Below the pieces are notes generated by a model that ran no database searches, was not told where the DNA came from, and was given only the letters and a program-made list of their open reading frames with translations. DNA of 64,000 bases from Jiangella alkaliphila (GTDB lineage Bacteria > Actinomycetota > Actinomycetes > Jiangellales > Jiangellaceae): contig NZ_LT629791.1 in the NCBI RefSeq assembly GCF_900105925.1, forward strand, positions 6,666,001 through 6,730,000, given 5' to 3'. Shown here piece by piece: positions 54,375-63,451 of the stretch (position 1 is the first letter of the stretch; each line of letters starts with the position of its first letter). A program made the translations under genes and the position numbers.

Positions 54375-55454
54375 CTACCTCGTGGGCACGGGTTCGGCCG
54401 GGGCGTCCTCGGGCGCGGGCTGCGCGGCGCCGGGCCGCCGCCGTCGACGTCGTTCCTCCCAGGCCGACCGCACCCGGGCCGCGATGCCCTGGTAGGTGGA
54501 GTCGCGGATGAAGATCTGGTCGCCGGCCATGATGAACAGCGAGAAGAACGGCAGCCCCATGATGATGCCGATGCCGGCGTGCATGCCGAGGACGCCCAGC
54601 AGCGCGACCACGCGGGTGCCGCGGCGCAGCAGCATCAGCGGGAAGAACAGCTGGATGAAGACGGAGAAGTACGAGACGACGAGCACGCCGAGCGGGTTCG
54701 CCGACAGCAGGTCGTTCAGCCACGGCCACGGCCGGTACTGCGACACCTGCATCGGGTAGTAGACGGCGGTGCCGTCCTGCCACGCCTCGCCCTGCACCTT
54801 GTAGAGCGCCGAGGCGACGTAGATGATGCAGATCTGCGCGGCGACCGCGACGACGGCGAGGTTGTGGATCAGGATGCCCAGCCGGCCGGCGCCGCGGCGC
54901 AGGCCCTCGGGGGTGAACCGGCGCGGCCAGAGCCGCCGGCTCAGCCCCTGCTCCTGCCGCGCCCGCCGCCGGGCGTCCAGCGACCACCGTCCGGACAGGT
55001 CGGCGAAGCACAGGTAGATGAGCAGGATGCGGAAGATGTTGTCGCTCTGGTCGCCGTAGAGCGGGTTCGACTCGATCAGGCTGACCCAGCAGATCAGCAG
55101 CGCCGGCGCGACGAACCGCGTGCGCCAGCCGAGCGTGAAGAGGATCGCCAGCGCGAGGACGACCAGCATCTTCACCGTCAGCGTCGTCGGGTCGCTGCCG
55201 CCCTCGAACAGCGTGAACGGGAAGCCGAAGCCGCCGTTGCGCTCGAGCGGCGTCATCCACTGCGCGGCGTCGCCCCACAGGTAGTGCCGGTTGCTGAAGT
55301 TCGCCAGCAGGAACCAGCAGGCCGCGAGGCCGAAGATGATGCGGACGACGGCGAGGCCGTAGGTGGCGCGCTTGACGCCCAGCAACCACTCCTCGCCCTT
55401 GCCGACGGTGACGGCGAAGGCGTCGAGCGCGCGGTCGACGGCGGACCCGATCAT
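54375..55454 (-). CDS. HTTM membrane protein, copy 2
   Basis: The 359-residue paralogue of the 52547 protein shares RATYGLAVVRIIFGLAACWFLLANFSNRHYLWGDAAQWM, ILLIYLCFADLSGRWSLDARRRARQ and ALYKVQGEAWQDGTAVYYPMQVSQY. It ends in an arginine-rich tail (EERRRRRRPGAAQPAPEDAPAEPVPTR). ATG 55454 overlaps the stop of the DUF5819 gene upstream (ATGA), and the next DUF5819 gene starts 29 bases after its stop, so four genes form one operon. Two copies with different tails suggests partner-specific roles. The protein is predicted to be polytopic; no catalytic residue can be assigned. Confidence 0.88.
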   Translation of the reverse strand: MIGSAVDRALDAFAVTVGKGEEWLLGVKRATYGLAVVRIIFGLAACWFLLANFSNRHYLWGDAAQWMTPLERNGGFGFPFTLFEGGSDPTTLTVKMLVVLALAILFTLGWRTRFVAPALLICWVSLIESNPLYGDQSDNIFRILLIYLCFADLSGRWSLDARRRARQEQGLSRRLWPRRFTPEGLRRGAGRLGILIHNLAVVAVAAQICIIYVASALYKVQGEAWQDGTAVYYPMQVSQYRPWPWLNDLLSANPLGVLVVSYFSVFIQLFFPLMLLRRGTRVVALLGVLGMHAGIGIIMGLPFFSLFIMAGDQIFIRDSTYQGIAARVRSAWEERRRRRRPGAAQPAPEDAPAEPVPTR

Positions 55455-56215
55455 GGCCGGAACCTCCCGATGGCGTCGGCGAACGCGGCGCTGTCCTGGT
55501 CGTCGTACAGGTAGAGCGGGCGGCGGCCGAACTCGCGCGTCGTCACCGACGGGTCGTCGCCGCGGTCGTCGAAGCTCGGAGCGCGGGTCTCCTGGATCTG
55601 CACCTCGACGTACTGGATGCCGGAGTCGCGGCCCCACCAGGCCCACGCGAACTGCGTCGCGTACGCCGCCATGGCGCGGTCGAGGCGCAGCACGTAGGAG
55701 ATGCGCGCGTCGGAGCTGGGGTCGGGGGTCGCCAGCATCGCTTCCTCCATGCGCGCCCAGGCGTTCTCGTGGTAGTGGCCGGCCAGCACGGCCTGCTCCT
55801 CGCGCGAGATGAGGCGATACTGCTTGCGCATGTTCCCGGCCAGCCGGCGGGTGACGATGCCCGCGCGCGACGGCGCCAGGCTGTGCAGGATGTTGCCCTC
55901 GACCTCGAGCTCGGTGACGTCCACCCACTCGGTCGGGGTGTCGGCGTCGTACCAGCCGCGTACCAGCATGGAGTACTCGACGCTGATCGGCGTCGGCGCG
56001 AACAGGCTCCACTCCTGCTGGAAGTAGGGCTGCATGTAGTTCGTCAGCGTCGTGCCCAGGGTCTCCTTGGCCGCGTTGGCCGGACCCACGAACACCGCCG
56101 TCGCGAAGAGGTGCGCGCACAGCAGCGCGGCGAGCCCTCCGGCGAGCACCTTGATCCACGTCGGCCGCGGCTCCTGCCGCGCCGGCGTCGTCGTCTCTGT
56201 CTCGTGGTCGTGCAT
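55451..56215 (-). CDS. DUF5819 membrane-anchored protein, copy 2
   Basis: This 254-residue protein starts at ATG 56215 with a short acidic cytoplasmic part, a membrane helix (WIKVLAGGLAALLCAHLFATAVF) and the DUF5819 motif MQPYFQQEWSLFAPTPISVEYSMLV. The remainder (NMRKQYRLISREEQAVLAGHYHENAWARMEEAM, FAWAWWGRDSGIQYVEVQIQETRAP) parallels the downstream copy. It is the first gene of the four-gene operon (DUF5819-HTTM twice). The longer open frame to 56419 would cross the terminator of the surface-protein gene upstream and is rejected. Confidence 0.87.
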   Translation of the reverse strand: MHDHETETTTPARQEPRPTWIKVLAGGLAALLCAHLFATAVFVGPANAAKETLGTTLTNYMQPYFQQEWSLFAPTPISVEYSMLVRGWYDADTPTEWVDVTELEVEGNILHSLAPSRAGIVTRRLAGNMRKQYRLISREEQAVLAGHYHENAWARMEEAMLATPDPSSDARISYVLRLDRAMAAYATQFAWAWWGRDSGIQYVEVQIQETRAPSFDDRGDDPSVTTREFGRRPLYLYDDQDSAAFADAIGRFRP

Positions 56216-56274
56216 TCGTGCCTGCCCTCGTGTGTCGACCGCCCGGTTCGACCGACCCCCGGAAACGCCGATCC

Positions 56275-56309
56275 GGTGGGTCCGCGCCCTGGCTGGGAGC
56301 GGACCCACC
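56275..56309 (-). terminator. stem-loop after first surface-protein gene
   Basis: GGTGGGTCCGC (56275-56285) and GCGGACCCACC (56299-56309) form a perfect 11-pair stem with a 13-base loop. It lies about 60 bases past the stop codon at 56367 and separates the surface-protein gene from the DUF5819/HTTM operon. Confidence 0.75.
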
Positions 56310-56366
56310 GTGATCGGCCGGGAGTCTTGGTGCGTTACTCCTCGGTGGTGCAGGTGGTGCTGGGTG

Positions 56367-57854
56367 TCACTCGACCGTGAGGCCCCGGCGGCGGCTGACC
56401 GCGTAGGCCGCGATGCCACCGGCGAGGACCAGGCCCAGGCCGAGGATCAGCAGCTGGCTGGAGCCGGCACCGGTGTCGGGCAGCTCGTCGCCGTCCTCGT
56501 TGCCGTTGGCGTCGGCCGCGCCGTCGTCGTCACCGTCGTTCTCGGTGCCGTCGACCTCGGTGCCGTCGACCTCCGTCTCGGTACCGTCGACCTCGGTCTC
56601 GGTGCCGTCGACCTCGGTGCCCTCGACCTCGGTGCCTTCCACCTCGGTGCCCTCGACCTCGGTGCCTTCCACCTCGGTCCCTTCGACCTCGGTGCCCTCG
56701 ACCTCGGTGCCTTCCACCTCGGTCTCGGTGCCCTCGACCTCGGTCTCCTCACCGTCGTCCTTGGTGTTCGGGCCGACGTGCGACTCGGCCAGCGTCACCG
56801 AGACGCCACCGTTCTCGAGGCCGCCGAGCACGGTGACCTGCACGGCCGCGACGCTGTACGTCTCGGACGTGGTGGCCCGCTCGACGTTGGCGGCGGCGCG
56901 CGCGGTGGTCGGCGTGGCGGTGCCGGCCTCCGGCTGGTCCGGCTGGACGTTGACCTTGATCGACAGGATGTCGGTCAGGGCCTCGGCCAGGCCGTTGGTG
57001 AGGTCGTCGATGCCCAGGTCGCCGAGCAGGTCGCCCAGGTCCTCGCCGAGGTCGCCGAGCAGCTCGCCCAGCAGGTCGTCGAGGATGTCGAACAGGCCCG
57101 GGCCGATCAGCTCGCTGTTCGGCGGCAGGTCGTTCAGGCTCTCGAACAGCAGGTCGAGGTCGATGACGATGGTGCCGTCCTCGATCCAGATCGCGGCGTC
57201 GTCGCCGAGCGACAGGTTCAGGCCGCTCAGCAGCGGAACCGTGACCCGCAGCTCGCCACCGGCGATCTCGTAGTCGCGCGAGACCTCGAAGTCGTCGTCG
57301 GACGGCTCGAGGTGCGCCTCGGACGAGACGGCGCCGAGCTCGAGCTCGACGTCGGCGATGGTGTCCGTCAGGCCCTCACCGAGCAGGTCGGTGAGGTCGA
57401 ACGTCGCGTTGGCCGGGAAGCCGGCGTCGACGCCGGTGCCGATGGCGCCGTTGTCGGCGACCGCGCCGGTCGCCGCGTGCGACACCGCGCCGTCCTCTGC
57501 GGTGGCCCACTGGTTCACCGCGCCGAGCTTGATGATGTCGCTCAGCGGGATCTGCAGGTTGGGATCGATGTTGATGTTGATCGAGTCGAGCAGCGTGACG
57601 TCCAGCGGGTTGGCGTCGGTGACGGCCTCCGGGTCGCCCAGGTTCTCAACGTCGACGCCGGCGAGCTCGGCGATCTCGTCCAGGTCGGTACCCAGAACGG
57701 TGCCGTCGAGGAACCGCGCGCCGGCGCGCGACTCGTCACCCTCGGCCGCTGCGGCGGGCGTCAGCCACGCACCCACAGCGAAAACCGGGGCAATACCAGC
57801 TGCGAGCAGCGTTGCCGCTGCGCGACGCCGGCGCATAACAGGTGTTGCAGGCAT
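56367..57854 (-). CDS. LPXTG surface protein with choice-of-anchor G domain and TEVEG repeats (short copy)
   Basis: The 495-residue protein has a signal peptide ([33 protein letters not shown]) and a conserved head like choice-of-anchor G proteins ([66 protein letters not shown]). A Leu/Asp-rich segment follows, then a stalk of about a dozen TEV(E/D)G pentapeptides. The sorting signal is LPDTG followed by [19 protein letters not shown] and RRRG. A sortase (not in the window) should link it to the cell wall. AGGAGAAGG precedes ATG 57854. It is a paralogue of the 58506-60941 protein. Confidence 0.93.
   Translation of the reverse strand: MPATPVMRRRRAAATLLAAGIAPVFAVGAWLTPAAAAEGDESRAGARFLDGTVLGTDLDEIAELAGVDVENLGDPEAVTDANPLDVTLLDSININIDPNLQIPLSDIIKLGAVNQWATAEDGAVSHAATGAVADNGAIGTGVDAGFPANATFDLTDLLGEGLTDTIADVELELGAVSSEAHLEPSDDDFEVSRDYEIAGGELRVTVPLLSGLNLSLGDDAAIWIEDGTIVIDLDLLFESLNDLPPNSELIGPGLFDILDDLLGELLGDLGEDLGDLLGDLGIDDLTNGLAEALTDILSIKVNVQPDQPEAGTATPTTARAAANVERATTSETYSVAAVQVTVLGGLENGGVSVTLAESHVGPNTKDDGEETEVEGTETEVEGTEVEGTEVEGTEVEGTEVEGTEVEGTEVEGTEVDGTETEVDGTETEVDGTEVDGTENDGDDDGAADANGNEDGDELPDTGAGSSQLLILGLGLVLAGGIAAYAVSRRRGLTVE
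56541..56748 (-). repeat. 15-base tandem repeat encoding TEV(E/D)G stalk (short array)
   Basis: About a dozen 15-base units of the form ACCGAGGTCGAGGGC, with some units carrying an extra TE step, encode the stalk of the 56367-57854 protein. Because units are multiples of three, gain or loss changes only the stalk length. Confidence 0.85.
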
Positions 57855-58505
57855 GCCTTCTCCTCTGGCATTTGCATTTCATGGCGGGCTCCTTCGCGGC
57901 CATCAGATATGCCTTGGCCGGCGAAGCGTGATCATGAACCTACAACTGGTCCAGAGACGTGTCTCGTACTTGGCGAATTTGCCTCCCGCGTCACCGACCG
58001 CCCATTCGCCTCGCGCTGGTCGCTATGCCTCGAATCGGTTGATCAACATCTTTTACCCCAAGCTGGGGAGATTGTTTTTGTTGGTACTTATGGGTGCAAG
58101 TCAGACATAGCGGTACGGAGTGGCGCATTGAACTGGGGTGAATCGGGCGAAAGGGTCGAGGTTGGGGTGTGCAAACCGGAACCACTGGTCTAAACCGCGG
58201 GCCGGCTCGCCGTGACCGAATCGTTACCGAGGGGCGACACGCGGGCGTGTTGGAGTGGGGTGGTTTTTCCGCCCAATGTCCTGGTCACAGCGCCATTGAG
58301 CGGAACGCGGATCACCCATTCGGCTGATGGCGCTGGGCGTTGTGACTATGCGAATGCGACCGGTCGCGGAATGGCGCTCGGCGGCGTTGTCCGGCCGCGG
58401 CCGGGTGAGGGCCGGCTAAGGGGCCGGGACGGGCCGATGGCCGTGGATCCGGATCGCGGATCCACGGCCATCGGTCGTGTGTCGATCGCTGCTGCGACGG
58501 CCGGG
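57855..58505. other. 650-base intergenic region with AT-rich section
   Basis: No gene is supported here. The centre (about 57955-58130) is the most AT-rich part of the window, probably the promoter region of the 56367-57854 surface-protein gene. It includes CCCCA-AGC-TGGGG (58056-58068) followed on the plus strand by a T-rich run. The right end holds the terminator at 58434-58474. The long open frames on the plus strand are shadows of flanking genes. Confidence 0.5.
58434..58474 (-). terminator. 18-base-pair perfect stem-loop after long surface-protein gene
   Basis: Arms 58434-58451 and 58457-58474 are perfectly complementary (begin CCGATGGCCGTGGATCCG) with a five-base loop. It sits about 30 bases past the stop codon at 58506 and is the strongest hairpin in the window. 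Confidence 0.85.
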
Positions 58506-60941
58506 TCAGCCCTGACCGACGCCGCGGCGACGGCTCACCGCGAAGGCGGCGAGACCACCGGAGAGCATCAGCCCGATGCCGACGACCAGGAGCTGGTTCG
58601 ACCCAGCGCCGGTGTCGGGCAGGTGCTCGTCGTCGTCATCGTCAGCGGCGCTGACCTCGTGGCTCTTGTCGTCGTCGCCGCTGGTCTCGATCGCCGGGTC
58701 CGGGTCGTTGCCCCCGGCCGTCTCGACGCCGTTGACCTCGACCCCGTCGGTCTCCGAGCCGTCGACCTCGGTGCCTTCGACCTCGGTGCCGTCCACCTCG
58801 GTCCCTTCGACCTCGGTGCCTTCGACCTCGGTCCCTTCGACCTCGGTGCCGTCCACCTCAGTGCCCTCGACCTCGGTCCCTTCGACCTCGGTGCCTTCGA
58901 CCTCGGTCCCTTCGACCTCGGTGCCGTCCACCTCAGTGCCCTCGACCTCGGTCCCTTCGACCTCGGTCCCTTCGACCTCGGTGCCTTCGACCTCGGTGCC
59001 GTCCACCTCAGTGCCCTCGACCTCGGTGCCCTCGACCTCGGTGCCTTCGACCTCGGTGCCGTCCACCTCAGTGCCCTCGACCTCGGTCCCTTCGACCTCG
59101 GTCCCTTCGACCTCGGTGCCGTCCACCTCAGTGCCCTCGACCTCGGTCCCTTCGACCTCGGTCCCTTCGACCTCGGTCCCTTCGACCTCAGTGCCGTCCA
59201 CCTCAGTGCCCTCGACCTCGGTCCCTTCGACCTCGGTCCCTTCGACCTCGGTGCCGTCCACCTCAGTGCCCTCGACCTCGGTCCCTTCGACCTCGGTCCC
59301 TTCGACCTCGGTGCCGTCCACCTCAGTGCCCTCGACCTCGGTCCCTTCGACCTCAGTGCCCTCGACCTCGGTCTCGCCACCGTCGTCGCCGGCGGTGTTG
59401 GGGCCGACCGTCGACTCGGCGAGGGTGACCACGGCGACCGGAGCGTCCGGCAGCGCCGTCACCTCGAGAGCGGCCACGCTGTACGGGCCGTCCGTCGCCC
59501 GCAGCTGACCGACGCCGGCATCCATGGGCTCGATCACGAGCTCGGGCTGGACGTTCAGCTTGATCGACAGGATCGACGCCAGGAGGTCGCCGACCGGGGT
59601 GAGGGCGTCGGCCAGCGAGCTGACCAGGCCGGCGACCGTCTCGCCCAGTGTGGTGAGCGGACCGCCCTCGGCGAACACCAGGTCCTCGACGACCCCGCCG
59701 ATCGTGGAGATCAGCGTGTCGAGCACCGGCGCGATCAGTGCCGAGATCAGCCCGACGACGACGCCGGTGCTGTTGTTGACGAACGAGGCCTCGCCGGTCA
59801 GCACGTCACCGAGCGAACCGGTGAGCTGGAGGTCCAGCGTGCCGGGCAGCAGCCCGCCCACCTCGGCGTAGATCTTGACGTCCAGCGTCGCCGCCCGCAG
59901 CGCGTTCTCGACCGTCTCGACGATGTCGGTGACGAGCGAGTCGAGCAGGCTGCCGATCGTCTCGGCCAGCTGCGAGATGACCTCGGGGCTGAGCAGTTCG
60001 GTGTTCGGCGCCTGGTCGTTCAGGCCGCCGAGCAGCGTGTCGAGGTCGACGACCAGCGTGCCCTCGGCCAGGTTCAGCTCGACCCCGGTGCCCTCGCCGA
60101 GCGGCGTCGCGAGCAGCTCGTCGACCGCGCCCGCCAGGTCGGTCTCCAGCGAGACCGTGATGTCGGGGTTCTCGACCCCGGCGACGGACAGCAGGTTGAG
60201 CAGCCCCTCGACGGTCGAGAGGGTCTGGGCGATCGTGCCCTCGGGGCCGGCCAGCCCGTTGACGACCTCGTCGACGGTCGCGACGGCGTCCTGGACCTGG
60301 GGCAGGAGATCGGCGAGCAGGGGAACGGTCAGCCGCAGCTGACCACCGGCGATCTCGTAGTCGTTGGTGAACTCGAACGCCTCGCCGGCCGGCACGAGGT
60401 GCGCCTCCGACGAGATGGCGCCGAGCTCGAGCTCGAGGTCGGCGATCAGGTCGGTGAGCGCCTCGCCCAGCACGTCGGTGAGGTCGAACGTCGCGTTGCC
60501 GGGGAACCCGGCCTCGACGCCCGTGCCGATGCCGCCGCTGTCGGCGACCGCGCCGGTCGCCGCGTGCGACGCGCCGCCGTCCTCCGCCGACGCCCACTGG
60601 TTGACGGCGCCCAGCTGGATGAGGTCGCTCAGCGGCAACTGCACACCGCCTGGAACCGTCACGTTGAGGGTGTCGAGAACGGTGAGATCGAGCGGGTTCG
60701 CCTCGGTGACCGGGTCGGGTGTACCGAGATTCTCGACCTGGACGCCGGCCAGTTCGGCGACGGCATCCAAATCGGTCCCGAGGACCTCACCGCTCAGGAA
60801 TCGCGCGGCCGCGCGGGATTCGTCACCTTCGGCTGCCGATGCGGGCACGAGCCACGCGCCGGCGGCGACTACCGGGGCCAGTCCGGCCGCCAGGAGAGAA
60901 GCAGCTACCCGACGCCGACGATGTCTTTCCCAGGAAGTCAT
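58506..60941 (-). CDS. LPXTG surface protein with choice-of-anchor G domain and long TEVEG stalk
   Basis: The 811-residue paralogue of the 56367 protein has a signal peptide ([33 protein letters not shown]), the same head ([48 protein letters not shown]), extended Leu/Val-rich helical sections and a stalk of about 40 TEV(E/D)G units. A Gly/Asp-rich linker then leads to LPDTG, a membrane helix and RRRG. AGGAG precedes the ATG at 60941. The acidic stalk would project the head from the wall. The array at 58758-59373 is highly repetitive DNA prone to length change. Its sortase is outside the window. Confidence 0.93.
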   Translation of the reverse strand: MTSWERHRRRRVAASLLAAGLAPVVAAGAWLVPASAAEGDESRAAARFLSGEVLGTDLDAVAELAGVQVENLGTPDPVTEANPLDLTVLDTLNVTVPGGVQLPLSDLIQLGAVNQWASAEDGGASHAATGAVADSGGIGTGVEAGFPGNATFDLTDVLGEALTDLIADLELELGAISSEAHLVPAGEAFEFTNDYEIAGGQLRLTVPLLADLLPQVQDAVATVDEVVNGLAGPEGTIAQTLSTVEGLLNLLSVAGVENPDITVSLETDLAGAVDELLATPLGEGTGVELNLAEGTLVVDLDTLLGGLNDQAPNTELLSPEVISQLAETIGSLLDSLVTDIVETVENALRAATLDVKIYAEVGGLLPGTLDLQLTGSLGDVLTGEASFVNNSTGVVVGLISALIAPVLDTLISTIGGVVEDLVFAEGGPLTTLGETVAGLVSSLADALTPVGDLLASILSIKLNVQPELVIEPMDAGVGQLRATDGPYSVAALEVTALPDAPVAVVTLAESTVGPNTAGDDGGETEVEGTEVEGTEVEGTEVDGTEVEGTEVEGTEVEGTEVDGTEVEGTEVEGTEVEGTEVDGTEVEGTEVEGTEVEGTEVEGTEVDGTEVEGTEVEGTEVEGTEVDGTEVEGTEVEGTEVEGTEVDGTEVEGTEVEGTEVEGTEVEGTEVDGTEVEGTEVEGTEVEGTEVEGTEVDGTEVEGTEVEGTEVEGTEVDGTEVEGTEVDGSETDGVEVNGVETAGGNDPDPAIETSGDDDKSHEVSAADDDDDEHLPDTGAGSNQLLVVGIGLMLSGGLAAFAVSRRRGVGQG
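58758..59373 (-). repeat. 15-base tandem repeat with 60/75-base higher-order period
   Basis: About 40 pentapeptide codon units read TEVEG or TEVDG. The TEVDG variant marks the end of groups of four or five units (counting from the N-terminal side 4, 4, 4, 5, 4, 4, 5, 5, 4 and 2), giving a higher-order repeat of 60 or 75 bases. Codon variants (GTCGAA/GTCGAG, ACTGAG) also recur in blocks, showing block duplication rather than single-unit slippage. Confidence 0.88.
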
Positions 60942-61170
60942 CCTGATCTCCTTGTACTGCTCGGGGACGTTGCCTCCGCGCCGCCGCCGAGAATGGGCGG
61001 ACGATGGGCGCGACGTAGGTCGATGGACCGGGCCTTTGACAGTGCGATGCTACAACGCACGACATGTCTCTTGACCACGAGAATTCAGTATTGACTCGCG
61101 GCGGAGTGAGAAAAGCGAGCGAACGCTTCGTAGCGGAGAAAAAGGGCAGACCCGTACCGACAGACCGGCG

Positions 61171-61860
61171 TCAATTCCGCCGATCCGGACAATCGTCCTG
61201 GTCGCTTTCCATGGAAACCGCCGGATTCCCGCGGTGCTTGAGAATTCTCGCCGGAACTCCCCCGGCCACGGCCAGATCGGGGACGGTCCCGCGGACGACG
61301 GCGTGCGCGGCGAGCACGCAGCCGCGGCCCACGACGGCGCCGCGGAGCACCGTCACCTTCACCCCGAGCCAGCAGTCCGGACCGATCCGCACCGGCGACT
61401 TGATGATGCCCTGGTCCTTGATCGGCAGCGCGAGATCGTCGGTGCGGTGGTCGAAGTCGGTGACGTAGACCCAGTCGGCCACGAGCGTCCGGGCGCCGAT
61501 CTCGACGTCCAGGTAACACGTCACCGTGTTGTCCGAGCCGAACACCGCCTTGTCGCCGACCCGCAGCGTCCCCTCGTGCGCCATCAGGCGGGTGCCGTCG
61601 CCGAGGTGCACCCACCGGCCCAGCACCACGCGCCCGTAACCGCGCCGGCCGGAGACCCGGACCCGCCGGCCCAGGAACACCATGCCCTCGGTGACCACCT
61701 CGGGGTGCAGAAGCCGCAGCCGCGCCAGCCGCAGGTACCGGACCAGGTACCACCACGTCCACGCCCGGTGCCGGACCACCCAGCGCAGCGACGACGGCGT
61801 CAGATACCGCGCCTGCCGGGGGTCGCGACGGCGGAACAGCACCGCCACACGGTATGTCAT
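61171..61860 (-). CDS. left-handed beta-helix (hexapeptide) acyltransferase
   Basis: The 229-residue protein has an N-terminal helical part (YLTPSSLRWVVRHRAWTWWYLVRYLRLARLRLL) followed by hexapeptide-repeat coils (GRRGYGRVVLGRWVHLGDGTRLMAHEG, VGDKAVFGSDNTVTCYLDVEIGARTLVADWVYVTDFDHR, VRIGPDCWLGVKVTVLRGAVVGRGCVLAAHAVVRG). The DFDH segment supplies the catalytic His typical of WcaF/NodL/CAT-type O-acetyltransferases. It probably acetylates a sugar hydroxyl. ATG 61860 is preceded by no strong ribosome site. It lies close to a divergent GNAT gene. Confidence 0.9.
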   Translation of the reverse strand: MTYRVAVLFRRRDPRQARYLTPSSLRWVVRHRAWTWWYLVRYLRLARLRLLHPEVVTEGMVFLGRRVRVSGRRGYGRVVLGRWVHLGDGTRLMAHEGTLRVGDKAVFGSDNTVTCYLDVEIGARTLVADWVYVTDFDHRTDDLALPIKDQGIIKSPVRIGPDCWLGVKVTVLRGAVVGRGCVLAAHAVVRGTVPDLAVAGGVPARILKHRGNPAVSMESDQDDCPDRRN

Positions 61861-61926
61861 GCGGTCCTGATCAGGCCGTTACGGGGCGGAGACGGCCGCG
61901 AAACACCCGCGGCGGAGCCTCGAAGC

Positions 61927-62496
61927 ATGAAGACGACGCGACTGGCCGAATCGGCACACCTTTTCTCAGGCGCGGGCGTCACGACACGACTCCGCGACGG
62001 GCGCTCGGTCACCATCCGAGCCGCCACGCCGCGCGACGCCGGTGACGTCAGCGCGATGCACGTACGGTGCTCCACCGAGACCGTCCGGCACCGCTACCAC
62101 TCCGTCCCGTCGATGACCGGACGGTTCCTCTCCCAGCTCCTCGGCACCGACATCGCCCTGGTCGCCGTGGCGCCCAACCAGGCGATCGTCGCGCTGGCCA
62201 ACCTGGGCCGCGACGAGGGCGACGCCGGCGAGCTGGCCGTCATCGTGGAGGACCGCTGGCAGCGGGCCGGCCTCGGGTCGATGCTGCTGGACCACCTGGT
62301 CAGCATGGCCCGGCTGGTCGGCTACCGCGAGGTCTTCACCGTCGGGCTGCCCGGCAACCACTGGTACTGCCAGACGCTCGCCCGGCACGGCCGGGCCCGG
62401 CTGGAGCGGTCGGACAGCTACGACGCGATGCGGCTGTCGCTGCGACCGGCGCTGGCCCGGCTGCCCGAGGAACTGGGCGCGACGGCGGCCGCGTGA
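61927..62496 (+). CDS. GNAT-family acetyltransferase
   Basis: The 189-residue protein has the GNAT fold: SVTIRAATPRDAGDVSAMHVRCS at the N-terminus, ELAVIVEDRWQRAGLGSMLLDHLVSMARLVGYREVF containing the acetyl-CoA loop (RAGLGS) and helix. It transfers acetyl from acetyl-CoA to an amine or protein Lys; in several actinobacterial proteins a similar domain is fused to acyl-CoA synthetase. It begins at ATG 61927 with GGAG 11 bases upstream. The longer open frame from 61234 is antiphase to the acyltransferase gene. It ends four bases from the convergent methyltransferase stop. Confidence 0.88.
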   Translation: MKTTRLAESAHLFSGAGVTTRLRDGRSVTIRAATPRDAGDVSAMHVRCSTETVRHRYHSVPSMTGRFLSQLLGTDIALVAVAPNQAIVALANLGRDEGDAGELAVIVEDRWQRAGLGSMLLDHLVSMARLVGYREVFTVGLPGNHWYCQTLARHGRARLERSDSYDAMRLSLRPALARLPEELGATAAA

Positions 62497-62500
62497 GCCG

Positions 62501-63451
62501 CTACTCCGGCCGGACCGCCGTTACCGACACGTTGTAGAACAGCTCGCGCGGCACCACCCGGGCCAGCACGCGGTCGGCGGCCGAGAGCCGCAGCCAGCTC
62601 TTGTACGCGAACATCGCCCAGCCCCAGCCCAGCCGGTCGGGGTTGACGGCGTGCTCGAGCGTGCGCACCGGCCAGCCGAACCAGGCCGCCGTCAGCTCCT
62701 CGGTGACCGCCTTCGCGCGGGTGAACCCGGCCCGGGTGACCAGCACCGTCAGATCGCCGGGGTCGAACGTGTGCAGGTCGACGACGGACTCCAGCGCGGC
62801 GGCGCGGGACGACTCGTCCAGCTCCTCCTGAGACCGCGCCCAGCCGGACAGGCCCGGCAGCCGGGTGGCGCGGGTCGCCGTCCACCAGGTGGCCCGCGAC
62901 AGCGCGCGGGCGATCTTGTCGCCGTACTTCGTCGGCTCGCCGCAGATGACGACCCGCCCGCCCGGCTTCAGCACGCGCAGCATCTCGCGGAACGCCTGCT
63001 CGACGTCGGGCAGGTGGTGGATGACGGCGTGCCCGACGACGACGTCGAAGGTCTCGTCGGGGAACGGCAGCTTCTCGGCGTCGGCCACCTCGCCGGCGAT
63101 CTCGAAGCCGAGCTGACGGGCGTTGCGCTGCGCCGCCTCGACCATGCCCGGCGAGATGTCGGTGACGGTGACGTCGTCGAGCACGCCGGCCTGGCGCAGG
63201 TTCAGCGAGAAGAACCCGGTCCCGGCGCCGATCTCGAGGGCCCGCTCGTACGGCGCGAGCGGCGGGCCGGCGACGGCGGTGAACCGGTCGCGGGCGTAGG
63301 AGATGCAGCGATCGTCGAACGAGATCGACCACTTGTCGTCATAGGTCTGCGCCTCCCAGTCGTGGTAGAGCACCTGGGCGAGCTTGGTGTCGGACCAGGC
63401 CCGCTCGACGTCCTCCGCCGACGCCGGCTCGCGCGCGTCCCCCGTCATCAT
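62501..63451 (-). CDS. class I SAM-dependent methyltransferase
   Basis: The 316-residue protein has SAM motifs I-III (YERALEIGAGTGFFSLNLRQAG, VTVTDISPGMVEAAQRNARQLG, FDVVVGHAVIHHLPDVEQAFREMLRVLKPGGRVVICGEPT). It resembles the Rv3030-like methyltransferases that in mycobacteria modify methylglucose lipopolysaccharide and sit beside Rv3032-type glycosyltransferases. Here the GT4 gene is about 11 kb away. ATG 63451 overlaps the enoyl-CoA hydratase stop (TGA 63450-63448), so the two are translationally coupled. Substrate cannot be read from sequence. Confidence 0.85.
   Translation of the reverse strand: MMTGDAREPASAEDVERAWSDTKLAQVLYHDWEAQTYDDKWSISFDDRCISYARDRFTAVAGPPLAPYERALEIGAGTGFFSLNLRQAGVLDDVTVTDISPGMVEAAQRNARQLGFEIAGEVADAEKLPFPDETFDVVVGHAVIHHLPDVEQAFREMLRVLKPGGRVVICGEPTKYGDKIARALSRATWWTATRATRLPGLSGWARSQEELDESSRAAALESVVDLHTFDPGDLTVLVTRAGFTRAKAVTEELTAAWFGWPVRTLEHAVNPDRLGWGWAMFAYKSWLRLSAADRVLARVVPRELFYNVSVTAVRPE

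Noticed and set aside
57790-57882. small overlapping ORF starting MKCKCQRRR upstream of the short surface-protein gene
   Set aside because: It has a fair ribosome site (AAGGAG) but overlaps the real signal peptide in another frame and continues without domain character. It could at most be a translational leader.
58056-58080. plus-strand hairpin with T-rich run as a terminator
   Set aside because: No plus-strand gene ends upstream of it, and the stem is only five pairs long; left as part of an AT-rich promoter region.
58758-59373. possible CRISPR array
   Set aside because: Units are tandem with no unique spacers, period 15, and encode a stalk in frame. There are no cas genes.
58576-59508. 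plus-strand frame of STSVP repeats
   Set aside because: Another shadow of the same 15-base array; no start signal or flanking domain.
58212-61094. 960-codon plus-strand frame with [10 protein letters not shown] repeats
   Set aside because: The repeats are the reverse reading of the TEV(E/D)G array. The opposite strand has a signal peptide, head domain and LPDTG anchor, so that strand is coding.
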